Source of the DNA: Pseudomonadota bacterium | GTDB taxonomy: Bacteria > Pseudomonadota > Gammaproteobacteria > Ga0077536 | Direction of reading: 5' to 3' | DNA length: 64,000 nt | NCBI GenBank assembly: GCA_016719885.1 | Contig: JADJYF010000021.1 | Span: 1 to 64,000, forward strand | Part shown: piece after piece, positions 44,573 through 55,200 of the stretch | How the letters are laid out: the number at the start of each line of letters is the position of its first letter | Numbering within the stretch: position 1 is the first letter of the stretch | Made by a program: the position numbers and the translations under genes | The notes under the pieces: model-generated | Database searches by the model: none | What the model was told of the DNA's origin: nothing | The model's input: only the letters and a program-made list of their open reading frames with translations

Positions 44573-45133
44573 ATGACGCGCAGAAGCATCCTCAAGCTCG
44601 GAGTAGGGAGCTTGGCAACGCTGTGCCTCGGCATCCGTCGTGCCAAAGCGGAGACACCGGCCGATGCGGCGGCGCTCGCCGCGCTACGACGCGCTTGGCC
44701 TAAACTCCGCGCCGCCGGCATCGCCGTGGTCGAGCCCACCCCCGCCCTGCAGCGCAGCCACGAACAATGGCGCGCCCTGTTACCGGCGGACGCCTATGCG
44801 GTGCTGTTCGAGGAAGATACCGAGCGCCCCTTCAGCAGCCCGCTCAACGATGAAAAACGCGATGGTCTGTACGTGTGTCGCGCCTGTGATCTGCCCTTGT
44901 TCAGCTCGGCCATGAAATTCGACAGCGGTACCGGCTGGCCGAGCTTCTTCACCGCCATCGAAACCCATCTCGCCACGCAGCGCGACTTCAAGCTCATCTG
45001 GCCGCGCACGGAATACCACTGCGCGAAATGCGGCGGCCACCAAGGGCATGTGTTTGACGACGGCCCCGCGCCGACCGGCCAACGCTGGTGCAATAACGGC
45101 GTGGCGCTGCGCTTCGTCGCGCTCGCGTCCTGA
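44573..45133 (+). CDS. msrB: Tat-exported methionine-R-sulfoxide reductase
   Basis: This 186-residue MsrB reduces methionine-R-sulfoxide in proteins. The N-terminus MTRRSILKLGVGSLATLCLG is a twin-arginine signal. The core has zinc cysteines CRAC and CAKC, the SGTGWPSF motif, a GHVFDDGPAP segment and the active-site RWCNNGVALRF (catalytic Cys). The usual recycling Cys in SGCGWPSF is Thr here, so it is of the one-Cys type and would need an external reductant. GGAGCAAGG precedes ATG 44573. Confidence 0.9.
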   Translation: MTRRSILKLGVGSLATLCLGIRRAKAETPADAAALAALRRAWPKLRAAGIAVVEPTPALQRSHEQWRALLPADAYAVLFEEDTERPFSSPLNDEKRDGLYVCRACDLPLFSSAMKFDSGTGWPSFFTAIETHLATQRDFKLIWPRTEYHCAKCGGHQGHVFDDGPAPTGQRWCNNGVALRFVALAS

Positions 45134-45143
45134 GCCCGCGCTG

Positions 45144-45731
45144 CTACAAGGACTCCAGCGAGAACAGCACCACGTTGGCATCGCGCTTGATGTACAGGCC
45201 GCCGCCGACATTATGGAAATACGGCGCGAGGCGACGCCGATACCAGGCCGCACTGCGCAGGTAGGCGTTGCCATCGGTCAAGGCCTGGTCGCAGTTGTGC
45301 TCCCAGTCTTCACGGGTCAGCACCCCGAACAACAGTGCTCGATGGCTCAGGGCCGCGAGCTTGTCGAGGGCGCGGCTGGCGGCCTTGTCATCCAGGTATT
45401 GCAGGACATCGTGACAGATGACGAGGTCGTAGCTGCGTTCGACCTGCAGCTCTTCGATGCTCACGCATCGCCAGCCGAAGCGCTCGCAGATGTATTCGCT
45501 GACGTCGCAGGCATCGATTTTGACGCCCTTGAAGGCGCGGCGCAGGCCCCGATGCAAAAGGCCGGCGCCGCAACCGATGTCCAGCACGCGCGCCACCGGG
45601 CACTCGAGCAATTGGAGATAGGCGCCGGCAAAAGCCGCCAGCCGGTCGAAGTAGGCCGGTTCCGCGATACGCGTGCCGCGATTGAAATAGAAGCGCTCGA
45701 AATAGGCGCGGTCAAAGGCATTGACGGTCAA
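45144..45731 (-). CDS. SAM-dependent methyltransferase (class I)
   Basis: This protein of about 195 residues has motif I VLDIGCGAGLLHRGL, acidic motif II KIDACDVSEYICERFG and a post-motif YDLVICHDVLQYLDD. The C-terminal half WYRRRLAPYFHNVGGGLYIKR probably contacts the substrate. The start is taken as TTG 45731 with GGAG eight bases upstream, since no ATG lies near the conserved part; an ATG at 45842 would add 37 unlike residues. It is divergent from the FimV-like gene. The substrate is unknown. Confidence 0.75.
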   Translation of the reverse strand: MTVNAFDRAYFERFYFNRGTRIAEPAYFDRLAAFAGAYLQLLECPVARVLDIGCGAGLLHRGLRRAFKGVKIDACDVSEYICERFGWRCVSIEELQVERSYDLVICHDVLQYLDDKAASRALDKLAALSHRALLFGVLTREDWEHNCDQALTDGNAYLRSAAWYRRRLAPYFHNVGGGLYIKRDANVVLFSLESL

Positions 45732-45889
45732 AGTGCTTGCTCCGCTCGTACGGCGATCAGGGGTCAAGATTGGTGAACGTGCGCCGCTAAAGGTGACACG
45801 GGCGATTGGCGCTCCGGCGCTTGGGCGTCGCCCGATCCACAACGAATGCTTCCGCCCATCCCGTCATGGCCTGGCGCACGGAGAGAACG

Positions 45890-47515
45890 ATGACTATACC
45901 GAGATTTCCCGGCCTGCTGTTCATGCTCGCCCTGGGCCAGGACGCGCTGGCGCTGCAGATGGGGCAGATTACCGGCGAGTCGACACGCGGCCAACCCTTG
46001 ATGGCGCGCGTCGGTCTTTACGGCATGCCAGGTGCAGGCGAGCTCGGCGTCGAACTCCTGCCGGTTCACGGCTCATCGCGCGATGCGCTGTCGCGCTATG
46101 GATTGCAGGCGCGTGTCAGCGACGCTGCGGGTGCAGGACAGGCCATCGTCGTCACCAGCAGCCAGCCCATCGATCTCGAGGTGCTTGCGCTGCGCTTGCG
46201 CTTGCGTGACGGCAAGCAGTCCCTGGTGCGGCACTTCGAATTGACCATACCGGCACCGCTGGCGCGCGCGGAACGCGCCACGCCGACGCGACGTGCGACA
46301 CGTGCGAAGGCCGCGACGACACAACCGGCGTCGCCCGCTACAAGCATCGTCACCGACGGCGAATATGGGCCCGTGCGTGCCGGCCAGACGCTGTGGGGCA
46401 TCGTCAAGGAAACCGGGCTCGCCCATGGCGGCGACGGCCAGGCGCTCATGCGCGCCATCGTCGCGGCCAATCCTGCCGCCTTTGTCGGCGGAGACGCTGC
46501 GCGTTTACGCGTTGGTGCGAGGCTGCGCCTGCCGCGCGGCCAGGCAGCGACGCCCGCCGCGGTCGCTCCCGCAGCGCCCGCCGCACCGCAGGCGGTGGAC
46601 GCCGAAACCGCCGCGCGCTTGGCGCGACTGGCGGAGAAATTCGAACAGATTCGCGCGCGCTACGCCGCGCAGCAGGCGCGCACCGCGGCGGCCGTGGTGC
46701 AGGCGCCGGCCAAACCCAACGCATCGAGCGGGTCGGCGCCAATCAAGGACGAGCAACAGGCTGCGGCTGCCGCGTCGACCGTGGTCGACGCCGTGCCCGT
46801 ACCCGCGCCCGTTACGGCCGAGACAACCAAGGCCGGCGTCGCGGCGGCGGCGATCAAACCGCGCCCCGTGCCGGTGACGGCACCACCGGCGGTTACCGAC
46901 GACAGCCCGCTCGACAGCCTGGCAACGATGGTCGATGGTCGCATCCTGGTCGGTATCGGGACCTTGCTGCTGCTGGTGGCATTGACGCTGGGCGCACTGC
47001 GCTTCGGGCGTCGCATGCGGGCGCGCCTGGCCGACGGTGGCGAGCGCAGCGCCGAGCGCGACATGTTGGCGGAAATCAGCCGCAAGATCGAAAAACGCGT
47101 GCAGCTCGAAGACGAAGTGAAGCGCATGATTGCCGGACGCATCGACGCTAACGCGGCCGCCTCGCAGGGCTTGTTGCGACCCGCCGACCTGCTGGCCGGC
47201 GTACGCGGCTCGCTGGAAGAAATCGAGACGCGCATCGCGCACGGCCAATACAATGAGGCCGAGGCGATGCTCGAACAGACCATCGTCGATGCGCCGAATA
47301 ATTTCCGCGCCAAGCTGCGGCTGGCGGAGATCTATTACCTCAATGAACGGCACGAGGAGTTTGTCGACCTTGCCGAGGAAATCCACCGTCAACACCGCAG
47401 CGACATCGGAGACGAGAATTGGGCTCGACTGATGCGCATGGGCAAGGTGATCGCTCCCGATCGCCCGCCTTTCAGCGGCCCGGTCGCGGTCGAGGCGGGG
47501 CGTCGCGCGCACTAA
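45890..47515 (+). CDS. FimV-like LysM inner-membrane protein
   Basis: This 541-residue protein has a signal peptide (1-24), a FimV N-terminal domain with GQPLMARVGLYG and DLEVLALRLRLR, then a LysM domain (about 165-225, VRAGQTLWGIVKETG). A Pro/Ala linker (about 225-345) and one membrane helix (GIGTLLLLVALTLGALRFG, about 355-375) follow. The cytoplasmic end holds a FimV-type TPR (YNEAEAMLEQTIVDAPNNFRAKLRLAEIYYLN). FimV proteins organise cell poles and type IV pili and raise cAMP through CyaB; pilus genes are absent here. GGAGAGA precedes ATG 45890. Confidence 0.82.
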   Translation: MTIPRFPGLLFMLALGQDALALQMGQITGESTRGQPLMARVGLYGMPGAGELGVELLPVHGSSRDALSRYGLQARVSDAAGAGQAIVVTSSQPIDLEVLALRLRLRDGKQSLVRHFELTIPAPLARAERATPTRRATRAKAATTQPASPATSIVTDGEYGPVRAGQTLWGIVKETGLAHGGDGQALMRAIVAANPAAFVGGDAARLRVGARLRLPRGQAATPAAVAPAAPAAPQAVDAETAARLARLAEKFEQIRARYAAQQARTAAAVVQAPAKPNASSGSAPIKDEQQAAAAASTVVDAVPVPAPVTAETTKAGVAAAAIKPRPVPVTAPPAVTDDSPLDSLATMVDGRILVGIGTLLLLVALTLGALRFGRRMRARLADGGERSAERDMLAEISRKIEKRVQLEDEVKRMIAGRIDANAAASQGLLRPADLLAGVRGSLEEIETRIAHGQYNEAEAMLEQTIVDAPNNFRAKLRLAEIYYLNERHEEFVDLAEEIHRQHRSDIGDENWARLMRMGKVIAPDRPPFSGPVAVEAGRRAH

Positions 47516-47544
47516 GCGCCAGCTTCCCTGGCGCCTGGCCGCCG

Positions 47545-48159
47545 GTGTCGACATCGCATGTCGGCCTGCTGGCACTTCTGGTCGTCGCCTTGCTCAGCGC
47601 CTGTTCTCGTCCCGCCGATCCGCGCCAGGTCGCCAGCGAGTTCTGGCAAGCGCAACAGCGCGGCGATGCGGATCGCGTCCATCACCTCGTACGTGAAAGC
47701 GACGCCGCCAAGCTCGACAGCGGCTTGACGGTGTTGCCGATCCGCGCCTTCGAACTGGGTGGGCTCAGGATCGACGGCGATCGCGCCGAGCTCGACACGC
47801 GGGTCACACTCGCCGGCGACGACGCGCTGCATGTCGATGTCGTGACAGTGTTGATACGCGAGCACGATGCTTGGCGCGTTGATTACCCGGACACCGTGCG
47901 CGACATCACCACCGACAGCCGCCTGGCCAAGCTCATCACGCGCGTGCAAGAACTGACCACGCGTTTCGGCGCGGGCGTCAACCAATCACTGGAAGAATTG
48001 AAGCGAGCCTTGCCCAAGCTCGAAAGCGAACTGTCCACCATCGAGAAGGATATTCGCGGCCAGGTGCCGGAATTGCGCAGGCGGCTCGACGAGCTGTTGC
48101 GCGACCCGCCGCAGGCACGGCCGACACCGCCTGCCAGCCCCGACCGCAGGGCAATCTGA
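47545..48159 (+). CDS. Lipoprotein with C-terminal helical tail
   Basis: This 204-residue lipoprotein starts at GTG 47545, 29 bases after the FimV-like stop; a longer form would overlap that gene. The lipobox is ALLSAC (Cys20). The middle is an NTF2-like strand pattern (ASEFWQAQQRGDADRVHHLV). The end is a long amphipathic helix (SLEELKRALPKLESELSTI). It may work with the FimV-like protein in the envelope. No named family is recognised. Confidence 0.65.
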   Translation: MSTSHVGLLALLVVALLSACSRPADPRQVASEFWQAQQRGDADRVHHLVRESDAAKLDSGLTVLPIRAFELGGLRIDGDRAELDTRVTLAGDDALHVDVVTVLIREHDAWRVDYPDTVRDITTDSRLAKLITRVQELTTRFGAGVNQSLEELKRALPKLESELSTIEKDIRGQVPELRRRLDELLRDPPQARPTPPASPDRRAI

Positions 48160-48166
48160 GCGGGCG

Positions 48167-50251
48167 TCAGGGCCGGGCTTGCAGCGTGGCCAGGCTGGCG
48201 CGCGCTTCGCTGTGGCCCTGGGCGGCGGCAAGCTTGTACAGGCGCGTTGCCTCGGCGAGGTCGCGTTTGACGCCACTGCCGGCGCGATACATGTTGCCGA
48301 GACTGTATTGCGCGGCGGCACTACCGTTGTCAGCCGCCTGCTTGACGAGGGCAAGGCCTTCGTTCTCGTCCGCTTTCACACCGCGACCGCTGCGGATCAT
48401 CTGGCCGAGATTGAACTGCGCGTCGGCATAACCTTGCGCGGCGGCGGCGCGATACCACTTCAATGCCAGCGCATCGTCGCGACGTGCACTTTCACCGAGA
48501 GCATAGGACACGCCGAGGCTGTACTGGGCAACGGCGCTGCCCTGTTCCGCGGCGCGCTGGTACCAGTGCAGGGCTTGCCCATCGTCCTGTGCCACGCCGT
48601 CGCCGAACGCGTAGGCAACGGCAAGGTTGTACTGCGCGTCGCGATTGCCCTGGGCGGCAGCCTTGAGGTACCACTCCACCGCCTTGGCCTTGTCCGCCCG
48701 CACGCCTTCGCCGCGATAGGTCATGTAGCCGATGTGGGCTTGCGCCTCGGCGTTGCCGGCTTCAGCCAATTGCGTGAAGAGCGTCGCGGCGCGCGGCAAG
48801 TCCTGCGCGTCCAACGCGGCGCGCGCCTCACCGAGGGTTGCGGCCGGGCCGGGCGCGGCGGACGGCGCATTGCTCGCGGCGGCGTCCTCTTCTTCGGCGG
48901 CGGCGTCGGCCATCATGCCGGTATGGGCGCCCCGCGCCGGGTGCCGTTCCTGGCGTTCGAAGGCCTCGTCATGGCGCGATTCGGTGCCTGCCTTGGCGGC
49001 CGGCGCATCTTCCTTGAGCGGCAGCGAAGCGGATGACGACTGGCGCGCTTCGCCTGCCGCCGGGCGCACGAGCTCGGGCATGGGCATGCCGGCGGCGCTG
49101 TAGACCGCCTTCAACTTGGCGGCGGCCTTGTCATGCCCGGCCTGGGCCGCGTCGCGTAGCAGCGTGATGGCCATCGCCTCGTCAGCCTGCACGCCCTCGC
49201 CCTTGAGGTAATGCAGGGCCAACTCATATTTGGCCTGCGAGTGGCCGGCGCGCGCGGCGCGCTCCAGCCATTGCACGCCAACCGCGGCATCAACCGCCAC
49301 GCCCTGGCCCAGCAGGTAGCGCTGCGCGCTGCTGTAGGCCGCCGCGCCTTCTTCGGTGTTCTCCACGGTATCCACATCATCGGCGGCGCTGGACGGCGTG
49401 TAGCCCTCCTGCCCCGCTTCGTCGGCACGGCCGGGCGCCGGGTGCGACAGCGTCACCACGGTCGACGGCGGCGCGGCACTGCCCTCCATGCGCACTTCGA
49501 TGCCGGCCTTGCGCGCCATGTCGAGCGCACGCAGTTCATCGAGGGATGGCGCGGCGGCGGCGTTCTGCTCCGGCGCGACGGGAGCTTGCACCGGGGGCGA
49601 CACGGCCCGACCCGCGGTGGCGGGCGCTGGCGGCGCCGACGGCACGGCAGGCGGACGACGCGTGATGTCGCGCGCCACCGCGCCGGCAACGGGCGGATTG
49701 GCGCTGGTACTCATGCCCGCCGCCAGTGCCTCGGCCTTGAGCGCCGGAACGGGTGCGACGGCCGGCTCGGCGCGCAGGCGCGCGGCCTCTTCGGCCACCG
49801 GGCTGTCGGGGGGAGGGTCACTCGGCGGGGCAGGCGTGATGCCCGACGCGCGGTACAGTTCGGCGAGGTTGCGCTTGGCGCCCTCGTGGCCCTGCGCGGC
49901 GGCCTTACGGTAGTAAGTGAGCGCCCAGGCCTCGTCGGCCTTCACGCCATCACCCAGGAGATACATGCTGCCGAGCGCGAATTGCGCTTCGGCGTCTCCC
50001 AGGTCGGCCGCGCGGGTATAGAGTTCGAGCGCCTTGGCGGGATCGTGGGGAAACGCCTGGCCGTGCTGGTAGAGCGAAGCCAGCAAGCCGAGGGCACGCG
50101 GGTCATCCTTGGCCGCGGCGGCCTGCAAGGCCGGCACCGCGGCCGAGTAGTCGCCCTTGGCCACGGCATCGCGCAATTGCTCGAAATCGTCGGCGATGAC
50201 CGCCGCACTCAGAAACGCCAGCGCGGCGCAGTAAATGCGTGCCAGACGCAT
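48167..50251 (-). CDS. Large exported Sel1-repeat protein
   Basis: This 694-residue protein has a signal peptide (MRLARIYCAALAFLSAAVIA) and about nine Sel1 repeats in three groups: residues about 45-125, 300-380 and 510-690, separated by Pro/Ala/Ser-rich low-complexity linkers. GGAGGATATCG precedes ATG 50251. The solenoid probably holds partner proteins in the periplasm. It differs from the 288-residue Sel1 protein at 35 kb by size and linkers. The target is unknown. Confidence 0.82.
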   Translation of the reverse strand: MRLARIYCAALAFLSAAVIADDFEQLRDAVAKGDYSAAVPALQAAAAKDDPRALGLLASLYQHGQAFPHDPAKALELYTRAADLGDAEAQFALGSMYLLGDGVKADEAWALTYYRKAAAQGHEGAKRNLAELYRASGITPAPPSDPPPDSPVAEEAARLRAEPAVAPVPALKAEALAAGMSTSANPPVAGAVARDITRRPPAVPSAPPAPATAGRAVSPPVQAPVAPEQNAAAAPSLDELRALDMARKAGIEVRMEGSAAPPSTVVTLSHPAPGRADEAGQEGYTPSSAADDVDTVENTEEGAAAYSSAQRYLLGQGVAVDAAVGVQWLERAARAGHSQAKYELALHYLKGEGVQADEAMAITLLRDAAQAGHDKAAAKLKAVYSAAGMPMPELVRPAAGEARQSSSASLPLKEDAPAAKAGTESRHDEAFERQERHPARGAHTGMMADAAAEEEDAAASNAPSAAPGPAATLGEARAALDAQDLPRAATLFTQLAEAGNAEAQAHIGYMTYRGEGVRADKAKAVEWYLKAAAQGNRDAQYNLAVAYAFGDGVAQDDGQALHWYQRAAEQGSAVAQYSLGVSYALGESARRDDALALKWYRAAAAQGYADAQFNLGQMIRSGRGVKADENEGLALVKQAADNGSAAAQYSLGNMYRAGSGVKRDLAEATRLYKLAAAQGHSEARASLATLQARP

Positions 50252-50447
50252 CGATATCCTCCGGATGCAGTGTGTCGCCACCCGGGAACGATCGCGTGGG
50301 CGATCGGGGGGCGTCTGCGTGGTTGAGAGCGAGCGGCATTATAGGGAGCGCCCGTCGCCTAGGCCATCACTCCTGACCGCCGGCCGTCATACCGCGGTAA
50401 AGCAGCGTGCGTAGATTCGCGCCTCGAACAAACCGGAGTGCGAGCCC

Positions 50448-50681
50448 ATGCGCGACGCGCGGAAAGTCCAACGGCAGCCATACTCAACTTGCGGCGACGC
50501 GCCGACCGACTGGCGTTCGCTGGTCGAGCAGATCGCGGAGCTGGAAGACATCCTCATGGAATGCGGCGCGGCACTGGATCGCGGCGCCGACCTGGGCCGC
50601 GCCCGCTTGCATCGACTGCTGCGGGACAAACGTCGCCAGTTGCGCGGTATCGACGTTGCCGTGCAGGCGCCCGGCGTCTAG
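50448..50681 (+). CDS. Small helical protein of unknown function
   Basis: This 77-residue protein has a central helix pair (SLVEQIAELEDILMECGAAL and LGRARLHRLLRDKRRQLRG). GGAG lies about ten bases before ATG 50448. Its stop overlaps the crp stop on the other strand. It is probably real by its helical pattern, but no family is recognised. Confidence 0.5.
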   Translation: MRDARKVQRQPYSTCGDAPTDWRSLVEQIAELEDILMECGAALDRGADLGRARLHRLLRDKRRQLRGIDVAVQAPGV

Positions 50682-51343
50682 CTGAGCCGGGTCGCGACCT
50701 GCAGGCGCTTGGGGCGTACGCCCTGCACGACGATGTTCTTGCCGGTCGCCGCGATGTGGTTCTGGTCTTCCATGTCCTTCAAGACCTTGCCGACCATTTC
50801 GCGCGAACAGCCCACCAGTCGTGAGAGTTCCTGGCGCGTCACGCGCACCTGCATGCCGTTGGGATGGGTCATGGCGTCGGGCTGTTCACACAGGTCCAAC
50901 AGGGTGCGCGCGACCCGCCCGTAAACGTCCATGAAGGCCAGGTCGCCGAGTTTGCGGTTGGTATTGCGCAGCCGCCGCGCCAACTGCGAGGTCATGGCGA
51001 TGATCAGATCGGGATAGATCTCGGTCAGCGCCTTCAGCTTCTTGTACCCGATCTGGGCAATTTCACATTCGCTGCGCGCACGCACGAGCGCGGTGCGATT
51101 GGCGTCCTCGTTGAAAAGCCCGATCTCGCCGAAGAATTCCCCGGGATTGAGATAGGCGAGCACGATTTCGTGCCCCTTGTCGTCTTCCAGCAGCACGGTC
51201 ACCGAACCGCGGATGATGAAATACAGTTCGCCTGCCGGGTCGCCCTGGCGAATGATGGCAGCCTTGGCCGAAAACACTCGGCGATGGCAATGGGCCAGCA
51301 GCTTGTCGACCGATTGCGCGACGCTGGTGCTCAGCAAAGACAT
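50678..51343 (-). CDS. crp: cAMP receptor protein (Crp/Vfr type)
   Basis: This 221-residue regulator has an N-terminal cAMP domain with cassette FGEIGLFNEDANRTALVRA (Gly72, Glu73, Arg83, Thr84) and a C-terminal winged helix (about 169-191, VTRQELSRLVGCSREMVGKVL). The recognition helix keeps the Arg-Glu pair of CRP (C-S-R-E), and Lys186 replaces the third CRP contact Arg, so CRP-like TGTGA sites are expected. Thr at the second cassette position resembles Vfr. It is convergent with the small helical gene and precedes a PliI-like gene. Confidence 0.93.
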   Translation of the reverse strand: MSLLSTSVAQSVDKLLAHCHRRVFSAKAAIIRQGDPAGELYFIIRGSVTVLLEDDKGHEIVLAYLNPGEFFGEIGLFNEDANRTALVRARSECEIAQIGYKKLKALTEIYPDLIIAMTSQLARRLRNTNRKLGDLAFMDVYGRVARTLLDLCEQPDAMTHPNGMQVRVTRQELSRLVGCSREMVGKVLKDMEDQNHIAATGKNIVVQGVRPKRLQVATRLS

Positions 51344-51431
51344 GCTCGCATACTCCTCGAAACGCCTCGTGTTCTTGAAGTCGATGCGCGCATCGACCGC
51401 GGATTCAAGCCAGCCGTCGACATCATTGTCG

Positions 51432-51962
51432 TCAATCGGTCATCCAACGACTGCTGTCGAACGAGTAATGGAGCTTGCGCGTCGACGTGGTCGCGACCCA
51501 CTCGCCATTCTGCTGTTCGTAGACCTGGAACAGGCGCAGCAGCTTGCCATCCTTGACGGCTACTTCGTCGTCACCGCGATAGCCCTGCTTTTGCTGGTCG
51601 TCGAGCTCGGCGAGCTTGACCGGTTGCAACAGGTCGTCCTTCCACGAATAGACCTTGACCACGGTGACGTGGGTGGCCGCCTCGGTGTAGGTGACCACCA
51701 CCTCGAAGGCGCCGTCGCGGTTGAGGTCGGCGACGAAGCTCTTGGACAGCACGCCGTTGTAGGGCGCACTCAGGCGTGCGAGCAGCAGTTCTTCGTTACG
51801 CACCGTGATCTGGTATTCGGCGGCGGACAGGGTGGAATCCGGGTCGGGCGCGACCGTCACGGTGTAGGCGCCGAACACGGCGGAGGTAGGCGTCGGCTCG
51901 GGCGCCGCGAGCGCGACGGCCGACGCGAGCAGGGCGACAGCGAGTACAAATGAACGCAGCAT
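51432..51962 (-). CDS. Exported PliI-like lysozyme-inhibitor family protein
   Basis: This 176-residue protein has a signal peptide (MLRSFVLAVALLASAVALA) and a beta-rich domain with VADLNRDGAFEVVVTY and GYRGDDEVAVKDGKLLRLFQVY. These resemble the D-L-x-x-D-G-x-x-E-x-V-V and G-Y-x-G-x-D motifs of periplasmic inhibitors of i-type lysozyme. GGAAG precedes ATG 51962. I am fairly but not fully sure of the family, which comes from memory. Confidence 0.55.
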   Translation of the reverse strand: MLRSFVLAVALLASAVALAAPEPTPTSAVFGAYTVTVAPDPDSTLSAAEYQITVRNEELLLARLSAPYNGVLSKSFVADLNRDGAFEVVVTYTEAATHVTVVKVYSWKDDLLQPVKLAELDDQQKQGYRGDDEVAVKDGKLLRLFQVYEQQNGEWVATTSTRKLHYSFDSSRWMTD

Positions 51963-52080
51963 GGCTTCCGGCCGCCCCACGAATTGGAATTGGTTAGGGC
52001 GGCTATTCTACGTCGGTGCTCGCGGTGCGCTAGCGGTGATATGACCGCCGTCCGGCGTCGCGCGGCTCGCCTGAATTTGC

Positions 52081-52108
52081 TTGACATTCCAAAGGGCGCC
52101 GCTATATT
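52081..52108 (+). promoter_or_regulatory. Sigma-70 promoter of groESL
   Basis: TTGACA (52081-52086), a 16-base spacer and TATATT (52103-52108) form a strong vegetative promoter. Transcription should start near 52115, just inside the CIRCE element. Confidence 0.8.
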
Positions 52109-52109
52109 T

Positions 52110-52136
52110 CTGGCACTACTCGCAGGAGAGTGCTAA
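52110..52136 (+). promoter_or_regulatory. CIRCE operator (HrcA site)
   Basis: CTGGCACTA-N9-GAGTGCTAA compares with the consensus TTAGCACTC-N9-GAGTGCTAA: the right half is perfect, the left matches six of nine. Position over the start point fits repression by HrcA. hrcA itself is not in the window. Confidence 0.8.
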
Positions 52137-52195
52137 TAGCGCTTCTCTAAAATTAGTAAAATCAAACAGTTAAATGCCTGAGGAGAATAATACCC

Positions 52196-52486
52196 ATGAA
52201 GATTCGGCCCTTACACGATCGAGTCATCGTCAAGCGCGTGGAAGAAGAAAAGACTTCCGCCGGTGGCATCGTCATTCCGGACTCCGCTGCTGAAAAGCCG
52301 GTCAAGGGCGAAATCATCGCGGTCGGCAACGGCAAGGTTCTCGACAACGGCGAAGTCCGCAAGCTCGACGTCAAAGTCGGCGACAAGATCCTGTTCGGCA
52401 AGTACTCCGGCACCGAAGTGAAGGTGGACGGCGCCGACCTGCTGGTCATGCGCGAAGACGACATCATGGCCGTGTTCGACGCCTAA
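52196..52486 (+). CDS. groES: Co-chaperonin GroES
   Basis: This 96-residue lid of the GroEL chamber has MKIRPLHDRVIVKRVEEE, the mobile loop KTSAGGIVIPDSAAEKP, and the end LLVMREDDIMAVFDA. GAGGAGA lies nine bases before ATG 52196. It is transcribed with groEL from the CIRCE-controlled promoter. Confidence 0.97.
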   Translation: MKIRPLHDRVIVKRVEEEKTSAGGIVIPDSAAEKPVKGEIIAVGNGKVLDNGEVRKLDVKVGDKILFGKYSGTEVKVDGADLLVMREDDIMAVFDA

Positions 52487-52525
52487 GCGTCCCGGCACCA
52501 AGAAATTTGAAGAGGTCAATGAACA

Positions 52526-54181
<1,656 letters not shown>

Positions 54182-54210
54182 ATCAGCCTCCAGCCCTCAC
54201 CGGCTCGAGA

Positions 54211-54241
54211 GAACCCCGCCTTGTGCGGGGTTCTTTTTTTG
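54211..54241 (+). terminator. Rho-independent terminator of groESL
   Basis: A perfect 9-bp stem GAACCCCGC/GCGGGGTTC with loop CTTGT is followed by seven or eight T. Confidence 0.95.
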
Positions 54242-54562
54242 TAGCCGAGCATTCGTGCTTTTCGCTTCGTTCCCTGCGTCGAATCCCCCCGGCCGTACTA
54301 TCGAACGTCCCGCCTGGCGTCCGCGTGCCACGCACCATGTGGCGGCAATTATTGCAATCCGTCTCCAATCCGGTGCCTTTCTGTTAGCAGCCCCGGCGCG
54401 GAGTGCTGCACAGGTTTTTCAAATCATCGAGATAGCCGAAAGCCGCGCGTGGGCTTTTCACGGCATGAATCTTGGATTATTCATTTTGCCCGGCGCGTGA
54501 GGAATCTTGGCCTGGCGCCGATAAAAGTCGAGAGATTGATCATTCACGAGCGGAGGAGTCGC
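54242..54562. other. Intergenic region after groEL
   Basis: No gene is seen. The region is less GC-rich than its surroundings towards 54340-54490. It must hold the promoter of the two unknown genes downstream; I could not fix a clear -35/-10. Confidence 0.4.
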
Positions 54563-55186
54563 ATGACCACCGTCGATTTGAGTCTGATCCATACCGTGAC
54601 TGTGCGTGAGCATTTCAGCGCAGCGTTACAGTCGGCGGCGCGCAACCAGGACGTGGCGTTGCGCGACAACACGTCCACCTACCTCGTCAACCTGCTGACA
54701 GATTACTGCGAAGCGTCCGCTCTCGCGGCCGTCACCGATTCGAATCAGCAAATCAAACCGCTCGCCACGCTCTACGGCGAGGCACTAGAAGCCCCCACCA
54801 GCGAACACCGTCGCCGCACCCTGCAGAAGCTGGGCGATCTGGCCCTGTTCATCGCCGGCATCTTCAGCGACAGCCTGAACCGCAAACTGGTGGATGTCGA
54901 TTACTACATCGGCATGGGAGAGGCTGCTTACTGCTGCGTATACGACTCCTTGCAAGTCGACGCGCGGGCGCGATCGGCGAGCGGGGTATTCGCCGAATTG
55001 AGCAGCAAGTTCCCGTTATTGGTCGACCTGTTGACAGAAATCAGCGAAATGAGCGGACTGAAATCCCGCAGCGACCTGCTACGTACCTATGAACTGTGGC
55101 AGAAGACCGGCAGTGAACGTGCCAGGAAGCAGTTGCGCCGCGCCGGTATCGTGCCGTTCGTTGGCCGTGTCGGCATCTCGCACTGA
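54563..55186 (+). CDS. Unknown protein, first of a tandem pair
   Basis: This 207-residue protein is largely helical with no signal or membrane segment. It has HTVTVREHFSAALQSAARNQ at the start, a NTSTYLVNLLTDYCE segment, LGDLALFIAGIFSDSLNRKL, VDYYIGMGEAAYCCVY with a Cys pair, and FPLLVDLLTEISEMSGL. GGAGGAG precedes ATG 54563. It lies 14 bases before the second unknown gene, so they form an operon. The residue pattern suggests an old conserved family but I do not recognise it. Confidence 0.75.
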   Translation: MTTVDLSLIHTVTVREHFSAALQSAARNQDVALRDNTSTYLVNLLTDYCEASALAAVTDSNQQIKPLATLYGEALEAPTSEHRRRTLQKLGDLALFIAGIFSDSLNRKLVDVDYYIGMGEAAYCCVYDSLQVDARARSASGVFAELSSKFPLLVDLLTEISEMSGLKSRSDLLRTYELWQKTGSERARKQLRRAGIVPFVGRVGISH

Positions 55187-55200
55187 CGGGAACCGCGGCG

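Noticed and set aside
52081..52136. Sigma-32 heat-shock promoter before groES
   Set aside because: The -10 does not resemble CCCCAT-T; the vegetative -35/-10 with CIRCE explains the region better.
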